Source: DATJUF01 sp035524095 | GTDB lineage: Bacteria; Desulfobacterota; Binatia; Binatales; Binataceae | DNA length: 25,738 nt | Direction: 5' to 3' | Assembly: GCA_035524095.1 (NCBI GenBank) | Contig: DATKPK010000164.1 | Location: 1-25,738 of the forward strand | In this document: piece by piece, positions 1 to 8,032 of the stretch | Layout of the letters: each line of letters starts with the position of its first letter | Position numbering within the stretch: the first letter of the stretch is position 1 | The notes under the pieces: generated by a model | Databases searched by the model: none | Told to the model about the DNA's origin: nothing | Seen by the model: only the letters and a program-made list of their open reading frames with translations | Program-made: the position numbers and the translations under genes

Positions 1-76
1 GGAGGAGTATCTCAGCGTAGTGCGGACGCCGCAGCCCGACTCCCCAACCTAACGCCGGAAATTCGTCACCTGTCAT
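1..76 (-). CDS. bufB: BufB-like DUF692 protein, partial (N-terminus only)
   Basis: Only the first 25 codons are inside the window; the gene runs off the left edge. Reading the minus strand from an ATG at 76, the peptide begins MTGDEFPAL and continues GWGVGLRRPHYAEILL. This matches the glycine-rich first strand and R-PHY motif that open DUF692/BufB proteins. DUF692 enzymes are iron-dependent oxygenases that modify cysteines of ribosomally made peptides; in bufferin pathways they act on BufA precursors with a BufC partner. The start lies 78 nt downstream of the bufA2-like stop on the same strand, so co-transcription is likely. The frame is closed by a TAA at 104-106, so no ATG further upstream is possible. 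No strong ribosome-binding site is visible. The family call rests on a short stretch plus its position behind a bufferin precursor, which together are fairly specific. Confidence 0.68.
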   Translation of the reverse strand, partial: MTGDEFPALGWGVGLRRPHYAEILL

Positions 77-154
77 CAGCGCTTCATCCGGGAGTCTTAG
101 CCCTTAGCCTCGACAGCCCATTGCTGCTTGGACCAAAGGACCAAAAGACTCGCC

Positions 155-421
155 TTATGAATCCGATTTATCGATTTGGCCGCCCTTTTGGGTACACTCG
201 GCCGAGGTCGTCGTAATCCAGCCCTTGCCCTTACAGGAGTTCTGCCCCTTGCATGAGTTTGAAGCGGTCGCACATGCGCTCTGACCCTTACAGGAATTGC
301 CACCGACGCACTTTACGGTCGACGGCTGACTAGAACCGTCCTGTGCGAACACCGGCTGACCCGCAAACATCAGGCCCACCATCGTAGCCACAATCGCACC
401 AGATACTTTAACTTTATTCAC
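155..421 (-). CDS. bufA2: BufA2-like periplasmic bufferin metallophore precursor
   Basis: This small exported cysteine-rich protein (88 aa) fits the BufA2 type of bufferin, a ribosomally made peptide that binds copper or other metals in the periplasm after cysteine modification by BufB/BufC. The chosen start is a GTG at 421 (MNKVKVSGAIVATMV), 5 nt after a strong GGAGG. It gives a short, typical signal peptide ending near VFAQ. An ATG 12 codons upstream (457) is possible but places extra charged residues before the signal and has no good ribosome-binding site. The mature part has six Cys (residues 38, 44, 50, 57, 63 and 76) in the repeated NSCKG / CKGQNSCKGKGW pattern of the family. A DUF692 gene follows, and an ECF sigma gene is divergent 300 nt away. 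Role is inferred from family; the bound metal cannot be read from sequence. Confidence 0.83.
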   Translation of the reverse strand: MNKVKVSGAIVATMVGLMFAGQPVFAQDGSSQPSTVKCVGGNSCKGQSACATASNSCKGQNSCKGKGWITTTSAECTQKGGQIDKSDS

Positions 422-721
422 AAATTCCTCCAGCCTTTGGCTTGCTGTCGCGTCCATTTCTTGCCCGTCAAGCAGCCATCCTTAGGTCTCACGAGAAAAT
501 CGATAGTCACGCTAGCAGGCTCAATTCATTAACTCTACGCGAGTCTTGCCCTTTCGGATTTACGGTACTGCAAAGCCGATCGAGAACCAAATTGAGTTAA
601 TCAACCTTACGTGAAGGTAGCGTAAAAGTCAGTCTGTGCCTTATATGACTTCACGACTGAACTCCTAGGCACAGGATCATGGGGAACCTATTTGATTCGG
701 TTGGTATTTAAATGGATGTGA
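422..721. promoter_or_regulatory. Divergent intergenic region between bufA2-like and ECF sigma genes
   Basis: These 300 nt carry no convincing gene and must hold the promoters of both flanking operons. Visible structure includes the octamer ATTAACTC at 528-535 and its exact reverse complement at 594-601, flanked by TCAATT (521-526) and AATTGA (590-595). A short hairpin ACCTT/AAGGT lies at 604-618. None of these matches a regulator site I can name. No convincing sigma-70 promoter was found for the bufA2-like gene. Confidence 0.5.
683..708 (+). promoter_or_regulatory. Possible ECF-type promoter of the first sigma gene
   Basis: A GGAACC at 683-688 resembles the AAC-containing -35 element common to many ECF sigma factors. 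Sixteen nt after it lies GTATT (704-708), which could serve as the -10. A transcript would begin near 715, just before the candidate starts of the ECF gene at 722 and 746, consistent with autoregulation. The -10 is not a strong ECF match and only one copy is seen, so this is tentative. Confidence 0.28.
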
Positions 722-1321
722 ATGCTATGTTCACAAGTTCACAGTATGGCGGTCAAAGCGGCCAGAGCGGGGGACAAGCGACTTCTCTTCGAGCAGATCG
801 CATTGCCGCATCTGGACGCCATCTACAGCGCGGCAATCCGTCTTACTCGCCATCGCGACGATGCCAACGACTTGGTGCAGGAGACCATCCTGCGCAGCTT
901 TCGTTCTTTCCACCAGTTTGCCAAAGGCACCAACTGCCGGGCTTGGCTATTGACGATCCTCTACAACAACTTCCGCGATCGCTACCGGCAGAATGGCCGC
1001 GAGCATCCATGCACTTCGGGCGAGATCGAAGAAGAGTTAGAGGCCCATACACTCCTCGCCGACATGTCATTCAACAACCCCGAGGAGTTGTTATCGGATC
1101 GTATGCTCGGGCGGCGCATCGAGAGAGCGCTCGACGAACTCCCGGAGGAATTCCGCGAAGCCCTGATACTCGTGGACGTGCAGGAATTGAATTACCAAGA
1201 GGTCGCCGACGTACTGAGAATTCCGCTCGGCACGGTCAAGTCGCGAGTCTCGCGCGCGCGGGCTCTGATGCGGTCAGCTTTGATCAAACTCGACTGCCTA
1301 CGCGGCAAAACTGGCTCTTGA
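722..1321 (+). CDS. ECF-family RNA polymerase sigma factor (first)
   Basis: This 199-aa protein has the two-domain layout of extracytoplasmic-function sigma factors. Region 2 spans about residues 30-92, with the DDANDLVQETILRSF helix and the AWLLTILYNNFRDRYR segment that binds the -10 element. Region 4 spans about 130-182, with LPEEFREALILVDVQELNYQEVA and a helix-turn-helix ending GTVKSRVSRARA. It would direct RNA polymerase to a small regulon. The start is uncertain: ATG 722 and ATG 746 are both open and neither has a clear ribosome-binding site; either leaves both domains whole. A zinc-finger anti-sigma gene follows 85 nt downstream, and a bufferin operon is divergent. The likely role is control of metal or oxidative envelope stress genes, inferred from those neighbours. 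The exact ECF group was not assigned. Confidence 0.92.
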   Translation: MLCSQVHSMAVKAARAGDKRLLFEQIALPHLDAIYSAAIRLTRHRDDANDLVQETILRSFRSFHQFAKGTNCRAWLLTILYNNFRDRYRQNGREHPCTSGEIEEELEAHTLLADMSFNNPEELLSDRMLGRRIERALDELPEEFREALILVDVQELNYQEVADVLRIPLGTVKSRVSRARALMRSALIKLDCLRGKTGS

Positions 1322-1406
1322 CAGCATGCAACCCCGCGCATAGTGGACAGATAGCCAGCGGTCCAGCCACGGAGCGATGATCGTGGCCGATGGCTGTAGT
1401 TGAATC

Positions 1407-2378
1407 GTGGATTGTCAGGAATACATCAGCGGGTATCTAGCTGCACACGCCGACAGCGAACTCTCGCCCTCACAACTGAAGGGGGCCGAGGCTCATCTCG
1501 GTGGTTGCGAACGATGCCGGTCGCTCCTGATCCGCGAGCGCGCCATCAAGCAGGCTATTCGGCAGCAAGTGAGGCTCAACAAGGCTCCTGCGGGGTTGCG
1601 TTTGCGCATTCGTTCCGCCCTCAAAGAGACACCCGTCCCGACAGTAACTGGCAGTGGTGAATGGCGTCGCGCCGGTCAGCACACACACGACCTACCTCGC
1701 AGCGAGCCGGTTCGACCTTCAATGACACGACGATTGCCCCCAGCGCGTGTCCTGATTCCTGTCGGCATAACGTGTGCGCTCGTCTTAATCATCGCTCTGG
1801 CCACAGGTCGGATGATTCAGCCAACTGAGGCGATGGCCGGCGCCGCCGTGCCCGCGTTTGACGTTGCGATCGATAAGTACCTGCAATTCAGCCGTGAGTT
1901 TCAACCCAACGTACCGCCTGAAGCATACAACGGCGCGAACGGGGTTCTTTATGCCTGGGTCATGGACCGAAATTCGGTTCAACCCGTAGCCAACGACGAT
2001 CCCGAGTCAGAAGATATCGCGCGCTCGTATCGCGAAATCGATATGCCGGACGACCTATTTGACTTCAGCGCCGCCGGCTACCGTATCGTCGGTGGACGCG
2101 TCGATCGCCTGCCCAACGGCCGCCCCGTCACCTACACGATGTACCAGAGCGACGCCGGCCAGATCGTCAGCCTCTGCTTCAGTGACTCGACCATGGCGGC
2201 ACCTATCGGAGCAGTCGATTGGCTCGGGATGCGCTCCTTCTATTCCTATAAGGGCTACAGCATCTGCCTGAGCTTTTATCCGACGGGCCACTTCGTCTCG
2301 ATCCTGGTGACGCGGATGCCCGTAGAACAGCTCTTGCGTGAGGTCGCAAATACCGACGCCGTGGCGATCAGCCGCTAA
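1407..2378 (+). CDS. Membrane-anchored zinc-finger anti-sigma factor (RsiW-like)
   Basis: This is a 323-aa single-pass membrane protein. An in-frame TGA at 1401-1403 leaves the GTG at 1407 as the only start that keeps the complete N-terminal domain, which opens MDCQEYISGYLAAHADSEL. The HxxxCxxC of a zinc-binding anti-sigma domain is at His30, Cys34 and Cys37. One hydrophobic segment spans about 113-135 (VLIPVGITCALVLIIALATG). The periplasmic C-terminal part (about 140-323) contains GGRVDRLPNGRPVTYTMYQS followed by two alternating hydrophobic strands, resembling the C-terminal region of RsiW-type anti-sigma factors. It should hold the upstream sigma factor inactive at the membrane and release it on an envelope signal, often through proteolysis in this family. 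It ends 22 nt before the convergent purF stop, with no terminator hairpin visible between them. Confidence 0.85.
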   Translation: MDCQEYISGYLAAHADSELSPSQLKGAEAHLGGCERCRSLLIRERAIKQAIRQQVRLNKAPAGLRLRIRSALKETPVPTVTGSGEWRRAGQHTHDLPRSEPVRPSMTRRLPPARVLIPVGITCALVLIIALATGRMIQPTEAMAGAAVPAFDVAIDKYLQFSREFQPNVPPEAYNGANGVLYAWVMDRNSVQPVANDDPESEDIARSYREIDMPDDLFDFSAAGYRIVGGRVDRLPNGRPVTYTMYQSDAGQIVSLCFSDSTMAAPIGAVDWLGMRSFYSYKGYSICLSFYPTGHFVSILVTRMPVEQLLREVANTDAVAISR

Positions 2379-2400
2379 TCCAGAATTGCGGAAAGTCGGT

Positions 2401-3969
2401 TTAACGGCGCAACCCAGCGCTGTTCGCATGTTCCGTAGCATCGAATAGATGAAGTTGCGCTGGCTGCATGTTGCTGGGGATCTCCACTGGATACTTGCCG
2501 GTGAAGCAAGCATCGCAGTAACCCTCACGGATGCCATCCATGAACGAATAGAGGCCGTCCCAGCTTAAGAAACTGAGTGAATCGGCGGTAATGTAACGCC
2601 GAATCTCTTCGATCGAGTGGTGCGCTGCCAGCAGTTCCTCGCGCGTCGGCGTATCGATGCCGTAGAAGCACGAATTCGTAGTCGGCGGCGCCGCGATCCG
2701 CATATGGACTTCGCGCGCCCCCGCTTGACGCAGCATCGGTATCACCTTACGCAGAGTTGTTCCGCGCACCAGCGAATCCTCGACCAGAACAATCCGCTTG
2801 CCATGCAAAATCTGAGCTACTGGATTAAATTTAATCTTGACCCCAAAATGCCGAATCGACTGCCGTGGTTCGATAAAAGTACGGCCCACATAGTGGCTAC
2901 GTATGAGTCCCATCTCGAACGGCAAACCTGATTGCTCAGCGTATCCAAGCGCGGCTGCATTGCCGGAGTCGGGCACCGGCACGACGATATCGGCATCCGC
3001 GGGCGATTCCCGCGCGAGTGCTCGCCCCTGATCTTTGCGAACCTGGTAAACGTTACGTCCGTAGAGGAGGCTGTCCGGCCGAGCGAAATAGACATATTCG
3101 AAAACGCAGCGGCGCTTTGGCGCAGGCGCAAATGGGAAAAAGCTACGCATCCCTTCGTCGGTGATCACCACCATCTCGCCCGGTTCAATTTCGCGGATAT
3201 ATTCCGCTCTTACCAAATCAAGAGCGCAGGTCTCCGACGCAACAATCATCGCGTCGTTGAGCCGACCGAGCACGAGCGGTCGGAAGCCTTGCGGATCTCT
3301 CACAGCGATCAAAGCGCGCTCTGAGAGCACGACCAGCGAATAAGCGCCCTTCACTTGCCGCAGAGCTTCCGTCACCCTTTCAGGCAGGTCAGGCGCCTGC
3401 GAGCTGGCAATCAAGTGGATCACCAGTTCGCTATCAGACGACGATTGGAAGATGGAGCCGCTCGCTTCGAGCCGCTCGCGCAATTCCTGAAAATTAACCA
3501 GATTGCCATTGTGTGCCAGCGCCAAGCCACCTCGCGCATATTCAACGACTAATGGCTGACAGTTTTTGAGCGACGTGGAGCCGGTGGTGGAATAGCGGTT
3601 GTGGCCAATCGCAGCGGTACCTTCGAGCCGCGCCAGAACTTCAGTGTTGAAAATATCGGCAACGAGGCCCATCCCGCGATGTGAGATAAGCGATTTGCCA
3701 TTTGAGGAGACGATTCCCGCTGATTCTTGACCGCGATGCTGCAATCCATAGAGGCCAAGATAAACTAAATTGGCCGCCTCAGGATGGCCGAAGACGCCGA
3801 AAACGCCACACTCATCATGAAACGCGTCAAAATTCGCCTCGTGGCCATCCACTTCGACGCTAAGCTCAGAATCGCCGAGAGCTACTCCTTCAGGCTCGCC
3901 AACCCCGGATTGGGAGGCTAAAGAAAACCCAGCCGGCCTGGATGTGGAATCGACTGGCCCGGTCGTCAC
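2401..3969 (-). CDS. purF: Amidophosphoribosyltransferase
   Basis: PurF makes 5-phosphoribosylamine from PRPP and glutamine, the committed step of de novo purine synthesis. The Ntn-type glutaminase domain starts at Cys54 in DECGVFGVFG, with HRGQESAGI and the GHNRYSTTG loop following. The PRPP-binding motif VLVEDSLVRGTT is at about 394-405. Cys288, Cys434, Cys485 and Cys488 match the four ligands of the structural 4Fe-4S cluster of the B. subtilis-type enzyme, which is oxygen-sensitive. The start is a GTG overlapping the purL stop as GTGA, so translation is probably coupled. The nucleophile must be exposed by removing a propeptide that here is 53 residues, longer than the roughly ten in B. subtilis. 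No closer in-frame start with a ribosome-binding site was found. It is the last gene of the pur operon. Confidence 0.97.
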   Translation of the reverse strand: MTTGPVDSTSRPAGFSLASQSGVGEPEGVALGDSELSVEVDGHEANFDAFHDECGVFGVFGHPEAANLVYLGLYGLQHRGQESAGIVSSNGKSLISHRGMGLVADIFNTEVLARLEGTAAIGHNRYSTTGSTSLKNCQPLVVEYARGGLALAHNGNLVNFQELRERLEASGSIFQSSSDSELVIHLIASSQAPDLPERVTEALRQVKGAYSLVVLSERALIAVRDPQGFRPLVLGRLNDAMIVASETCALDLVRAEYIREIEPGEMVVITDEGMRSFFPFAPAPKRRCVFEYVYFARPDSLLYGRNVYQVRKDQGRALARESPADADIVVPVPDSGNAAALGYAEQSGLPFEMGLIRSHYVGRTFIEPRQSIRHFGVKIKFNPVAQILHGKRIVLVEDSLVRGTTLRKVIPMLRQAGAREVHMRIAAPPTTNSCFYGIDTPTREELLAAHHSIEEIRRYITADSLSFLSWDGLYSFMDGIREGYCDACFTGKYPVEIPSNMQPAQLHLFDATEHANSAGLRR

Positions 3970-6218
3970 CCGCTCAACCTCCCTGTTAACGCCTCGTCGT
4001 AAAGCCCCCGCAGATCGCGGACAGCCTCATCAACAATATATGCATCGCTATCGCTCGCGCCGATTCGCAAGCGTGGTTCCGCCGTCACGCGTCCGAGGAT
4101 TCGAACCTCCAAAGGAGCAAAGATCTTTTGGACGGACGCAAACGCCTCAGGATCGATTGAGAGAACGACAGTGGATGGACCTTCGCCGAACAGGTTCACG
4201 GCCAATCGCGAATTTGTCCGAATTGCCGCGCCGAATGGTTGATCGGGATTAAAACAAGCCTCTGCAAGCGCTACCGCCAAACCACCCTCAGCCGCATCGT
4301 GAGCCGATTTTATCAGTCGATGGCTGGCGGCTTCAAATAAGCCATCGATCAAGCGGCGCTCGCGATCCAAGTCAATCGGATTGAGAACTCCGCCATCACT
4401 CTCGAATAATACCTCATACTCGCTTGCAGCAAGGGACGGCGCCGCCGTGCGTACCATCACGATCAAGTCGCCGCTCAACCTGAAGTGTTGCTTTAGATGT
4501 AGACTGACGTCGCCGAGCGAGCCGACCATTGCTATCGTTGGGGTCGGAGGAATCGCGCGGCCTTCGGTCTCGTTATAAAAGCTGACATTACCGCTGATCA
4601 CCGGCGTGTCGAACGCTAAAGCAGCGTCGCGCAAGCCTTCGACCCCGCGGAGAAACTGCCACATGATTTCCGGCCGCTCGGGATTACCGTAATTGAGGCA
4701 GTTGGTGATGCCGATTGGACGCGCGCCGCTGCACGCAATGTTACGAGCTACCTCGCATACGACACCGATGGTGCCGAGATAAGGATCCCGAGCACAGGCG
4801 CGAGGATTGGAATCGACCTTGAGGGCCAAACCCCGGCGTGAGTCTTTAAGCCGAAGGATCGCGGCATCGCTCCCGGGACCGACGACGGTATTCGACTGAA
4901 CGAGCGAATCATATTGCCGATAGACCCATCGCCGCGAGCCGACATTAGGGCTCGATAAGAGTGCGCGCAAGGCCTCGGCCGGTGACGGCTCAACCGTGGC
5001 ACGTGAGTTCGCGCGAATCCGTCTGGGCCGCGGAGCTGCGGCGGGACGCTCGTAAAGTGGGGCACCGTCGCCTAGCGCCTGGATCGGAAGATCGGCGACT
5101 ACCTGGCCTTTGAAGTACGCCCGCCAGCGACCTGTGCCATTGATCGTCCCGATCACCGCGGCGTGCAGATCCCATTTCGCAAAGATCTCGATTAGTTCGG
5201 CTTCGCGGCCCAGCTGGGCGACGATCAGCATCCGCTCTTGCGACTCCGACAGCAGCATTTCGTACGGCGTCAGATTCGCTTCCCGCAGCGGAATGAGGTC
5301 GAGGTCGAGATCGATTCCGAGGCCGCCACGAGCCGCCATCTCACTGGATGACGACGAAAGGCCAGCCGCACCCATGTCTTGAATAGCTACGATAGCGCCT
5401 GAGTTGATAGCTTCAAGGCAGGCTTCAATCAGGAGCTTTTCGGTGAACGGATCCCCAACTTGTACGGTCGGACGTTTGGACTCGCTCTCAGCATCGAACT
5501 CCGCGGAGGCGAGTAAACTCGCGCCATGGATACCGTCGCGGCCAGTTGCCGACCCAACATAGAGCACTGGATTGCCGGGACCGCGCGCTCGAGCGCTTTG
5601 CAAATCCTTCCGTCGCGCCACGCCCAACGCGAACGCGTTGACGAGGATATTGCCATTATAGCTGGCATCGAACATCAACTCGCCGGCCACGGTCGGAACC
5701 CCGACGCAATTGCCGTAACCGCCGATACCACCGACAACACCGTTTAACAGGTACCGGGTACGCGGATGGTCCAGTGCGCCGAACTTGAGCGAATCCATAT
5801 TCGCGATCGGCCGCGCACCCATCGTGAAAATGTCGCGCAGAATCCCACCAACGCCGGTGGCAGCGCCCTGATATGGCTCGACATAAGATGGATGGTTGTG
5901 GCTTTCGATTTTAAAAACCGCGACCAGCCCGTCCCCGATATCGAGCGCCCCGGCGTTTTCGCCTGGGCCGCCCACGACGAGCGGCCCCTGCGATGGCAAC
6001 ATTTTCAGATACTTACGCGAAGATTTATAAGAACAGTGCTCCGACCACATCACCGAGAAGACGCCGAGTTCGGTGAAAGTCGGGGTTCGCCCGTCTAGCC
6101 ACTTAAGGACTACGCGGTATTCTTCGGACGTGAGACCGTGGGCGCGGGCCTGTGCCTCGTCGACGGGGGGCTCGCCCGGCAAGGCCACTGGTAAGTCGGC
6201 CTCAGGCCGTGACCTCAC
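3966..6218 (-). CDS. purL: Phosphoribosylformylglycinamidine synthase subunit PurL
   Basis: This is the ATP-binding catalytic subunit of the three-part FGAM synthase, acting with PurQ (ammonia supply) and PurS (structural bridge) in the fourth step of purine synthesis. At 750 aa it is the small-type PurL, not the fused enzyme of about 1300 aa found in E. coli. Visible landmarks are the N-terminal VMWSEHCSYKSSR, the KIESHNHPS and GAATGVGGILRDIFTMGARP segments, and the second AIRS-like half with SNPRACARDPYLGTIGVV and AEGGLAVALAEACF. The start is a GTG that overlaps the purQ stop as GTGA, and the stop overlaps purF the same way. Subunit balance is probably set by translational coupling. No missing motif was noticed. 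Confidence 0.97.
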   Translation of the reverse strand: MRSRPEADLPVALPGEPPVDEAQARAHGLTSEEYRVVLKWLDGRTPTFTELGVFSVMWSEHCSYKSSRKYLKMLPSQGPLVVGGPGENAGALDIGDGLVAVFKIESHNHPSYVEPYQGAATGVGGILRDIFTMGARPIANMDSLKFGALDHPRTRYLLNGVVGGIGGYGNCVGVPTVAGELMFDASYNGNILVNAFALGVARRKDLQSARARGPGNPVLYVGSATGRDGIHGASLLASAEFDAESESKRPTVQVGDPFTEKLLIEACLEAINSGAIVAIQDMGAAGLSSSSSEMAARGGLGIDLDLDLIPLREANLTPYEMLLSESQERMLIVAQLGREAELIEIFAKWDLHAAVIGTINGTGRWRAYFKGQVVADLPIQALGDGAPLYERPAAAPRPRRIRANSRATVEPSPAEALRALLSSPNVGSRRWVYRQYDSLVQSNTVVGPGSDAAILRLKDSRRGLALKVDSNPRACARDPYLGTIGVVCEVARNIACSGARPIGITNCLNYGNPERPEIMWQFLRGVEGLRDAALAFDTPVISGNVSFYNETEGRAIPPTPTIAMVGSLGDVSLHLKQHFRLSGDLIVMVRTAAPSLAASEYEVLFESDGGVLNPIDLDRERRLIDGLFEAASHRLIKSAHDAAEGGLAVALAEACFNPDQPFGAAIRTNSRLAVNLFGEGPSTVVLSIDPEAFASVQKIFAPLEVRILGRVTAEPRLRIGASDSDAYIVDEAVRDLRGLYDEALTGRLSG

Positions 6219-6904
6219 GCTGATGCACCGACCATCGAACGGAAAATCTTTAGACCGTCCTCACCACCGAGCATCTTTTCGACCGCGTGCTCCGGATGAG
6301 GCATCAGGCCGAAAACGTTGAATCTTCCGTTGGCGATTCCCGCGATCGCGTGCATCGAGCCGTTGGGATTGGCTTGGTCGCTTTCATGGCCTTCGGCGTC
6401 GACGTACCGCAGAAGCACCTGTCCGCGCTCCTCCATCCCTGCGAGTTCGTTGGCTGGAGCAACGTAGCAACCCTCGCCATGCTTGATCGGCAAGCGCAAA
6501 ATCTCTCTGGCTTTAGCAGCCCTAGTGAACGGTGTTCCCGCGTTTTCAACACGCACGAAAGCCCAATCACAGATGAAGGAAAGTGAGCGATTGCGCGTCA
6601 GTGCGCCGGGCAGAAGATGGGCCTCGCACAGGATTTGAAACCCGTTGCAGATACCGATGACGAGACCGCCATCTGCGGCAAAGCGCGCTACACTTTCCAT
6701 GATCGGGGCGAAACGCGCGATTGCGCCGCAACGTAGATAGTCGCCGTAGCTGAACCCGCCCGGCAGTACGATACATTCGGCGCCGCGCAAGCTAGGGTCC
6801 TTGTGCCACAAAAGCTCGGCATCCTGGTCGAGCAAATCACGCAGCGCATGGAGCGCGTCAAAATCGTCGAGCGAGCCGGGGAACCGTACGACGCCCCACT
6901 TCAT
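6215..6904 (-). CDS. purQ: Phosphoribosylformylglycinamidine synthase subunit PurQ (glutaminase)
   Basis: This 229-aa class I glutamine amidotransferase releases ammonia for PurL. The nucleophile elbow is VIGICNGFQILCE with Cys86. The catalytic His/Glu pair lies in GLMPHPEHAVE (His203, Glu205). The conserved N-terminal RFPGSLDD and GGFSYGDYLRCGAIARF stretches are intact. The ATG shares one base with the purS stop (TAATG) and the stop overlaps the purL GTG start, so purS, purQ and purL form one translationally coupled block matching the stoichiometric complex they encode. Confidence 0.97.
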   Translation of the reverse strand: MKWGVVRFPGSLDDFDALHALRDLLDQDAELLWHKDPSLRGAECIVLPGGFSYGDYLRCGAIARFAPIMESVARFAADGGLVIGICNGFQILCEAHLLPGALTRNRSLSFICDWAFVRVENAGTPFTRAAKAREILRLPIKHGEGCYVAPANELAGMEERGQVLLRYVDAEGHESDQANPNGSMHAIAGIANGRFNVFGLMPHPEHAVEKMLGGEDGLKIFRSMVGASA

Positions 6905-7146
6905 TAGGCATCGACCTCAAAACGGTAGTCCTCAATGTTCGGATTGGCGAGCAGATCACTGCACATCTTGCGTACCAGCTCCTCACCCGCTGCTTGCGAA
7001 GGCGCATCCAACTCGACAACGATATATCGCCCGACGTGTACGCTCTCGACGCCGGTCAGGCCAAGGCTTTTCAACGCGCCTTCGACCGCTCGTCCCTGCG
7101 GATCAAGAATCCCTTTGCGCGGGGTGACGTAGATGCGTGCTTGCAT
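6904..7146 (-). CDS. purS: Phosphoribosylformylglycinamidine synthase subunit PurS
   Basis: This 80-aa protein has the length and single alpha/beta fold expected of PurS, the small subunit bridging PurL and PurQ in the non-fused FGAM synthase. Typical features are the opening strand ARIYVTPRKGILDPQG, the AVEGALKSLGL helix and the closing NPNIEDYRFEVDA. It lies 24 nt downstream of the purC stop and overlaps the purQ start by one base. No clear ribosome-binding site precedes its ATG, so read-through or coupling from purC may feed it. Confidence 0.95.
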   Translation of the reverse strand: MQARIYVTPRKGILDPQGRAVEGALKSLGLTGVESVHVGRYIVVELDAPSQAAGEELVRKMCSDLLANPNIEDYRFEVDA

Positions 7147-7170
7147 GATGATCGCGGCGAAGCTTGCGCC

Positions 7171-7887
7171 TTAGCCCTCAACCCGCCGCAGCATCTCCTG
7201 ATAGGCCTCTTCGACGTTGCCAAGGTCACGGCGGAAACGGTCTTTGTCGAGTTTTTCGCGCGTCTGCTTGTCCCAGAAACGGCAAGTATCCGGGCAGATC
7301 TCGTCGCCGAGCAGGATTTCACCGTGATGGCGTCCAAATTCGAGTTTGAAATCGACCAGCAGAATACCGCGCTCGTCGAGAAATTTGCTCAGGACCTGAT
7401 TCACCTTAAGGGCCATCTCGTCAATCTGCTGCAACTCGGCCTTGGTAGCCCAGTTGAAGAGAATTGCGTGATCAGCGGTGATGAGCGGATCGTCCAACGG
7501 GTCAGACTTATAGTAATACTCGACGATCGGGTAACGAAGCTGTTCGCCTTCTTCACGGCCGAGCCGCCGCGCCATCGAGCCTGCCACGATATTACGCACG
7601 ACCGTTTCGACCGGGATTATCTCCAGCCGCTTGCACAGCATATCGCGGTCGTTGAGGCGGCGGACGAAGTGGGTCTTGACGCCATTATGCTCCAAAAGCG
7701 TGAAAAACAGCTCAGACATCCGGTTGTTGATCACGCCCTTGTCTTCGATCGTACCGCGCTTTTTAGCGTTAAATGCGGTAGCGTCGTCCTTGAAATAGGC
7801 GATTACGTAATCGGGATCGGGCGTCGAATAGAGTTTCTTGGCCTTGCCCTCGTAGAACATTTCGAGCTTTTCAGGCGTGCTTTCCAA
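7171..7887 (-). CDS. purC: Phosphoribosylaminoimidazole-succinocarboxamide synthase
   Basis: PurC joins aspartate to CAIR to give SAICAR, using ATP. The 238-aa length is normal. Landmarks are the N-terminal YEGKAKKLYSTPDPDYVIAY nucleotide-binding segment, DRDMLCKRLEIIPVETVVRN, and the DFKLEFG and LGDEICPDTCRFWD motifs. The start is taken as a TTG at 7887 because AAGGAG lies seven bases upstream. The first ATG in frame (7863) would trim the first eight residues and lies poorly placed for that site. The gene opens the tightly packed purC-purS-purQ-purL-purF run and is separated from purB by 145 nt containing a possible promoter of its own. Confidence 0.96.
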   Translation of the reverse strand: MESTPEKLEMFYEGKAKKLYSTPDPDYVIAYFKDDATAFNAKKRGTIEDKGVINNRMSELFFTLLEHNGVKTHFVRRLNDRDMLCKRLEIIPVETVVRNIVAGSMARRLGREEGEQLRYPIVEYYYKSDPLDDPLITADHAILFNWATKAELQQIDEMALKVNQVLSKFLDERGILLVDFKLEFGRHHGEILLGDEICPDTCRFWDKQTREKLDKDRFRRDLGNVEEAYQEMLRRVEG

Positions 7888-7916
7888 AGCGATCTCCTTG
7901 GCCTCGTATGAAATTT

Positions 7917-7944
7917 ATTTTACGTGCTGCCGAGCCCCAGGCAA
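7917..7944 (-). promoter_or_regulatory. Possible sigma-70 promoter for purC-purSQLF
   Basis: On the minus strand TTGCCT (7944-7939) is followed after 16 nt by TAAAAT (7922-7917), a fair match to -35 and -10 consensus. Transcription would start near 7910, giving a leader of about 20 nt that contains the AAGGAG before the purC TTG. The 145-nt purB-purC gap otherwise holds no gene. No PurR box or purine riboswitch was recognised. This is a single by-eye match. Confidence 0.35.
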
Positions 7945-8032
7945 ACCGGACAATGGGCATAACGCTCATTTGATGTCCACAAATTAAGGCTTTATTTCAC
8001 AGTTTGCATGGATTGGAATGGGGTCGGAGGAG

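Noticed and set aside
712..1380. 222-aa plus-strand open frame overlapping the first ECF sigma gene
   Set aside because: It reads the sigma gene in another frame, is Arg/Pro/Ser-rich without domains, and the alternative frame has clear sigma region 2 and 4 motifs.
6994..7911. 305-aa plus-strand open frame opposite purS and purC
   Set aside because: It is the antisense of two well-supported pur genes and shows no protein family signature.
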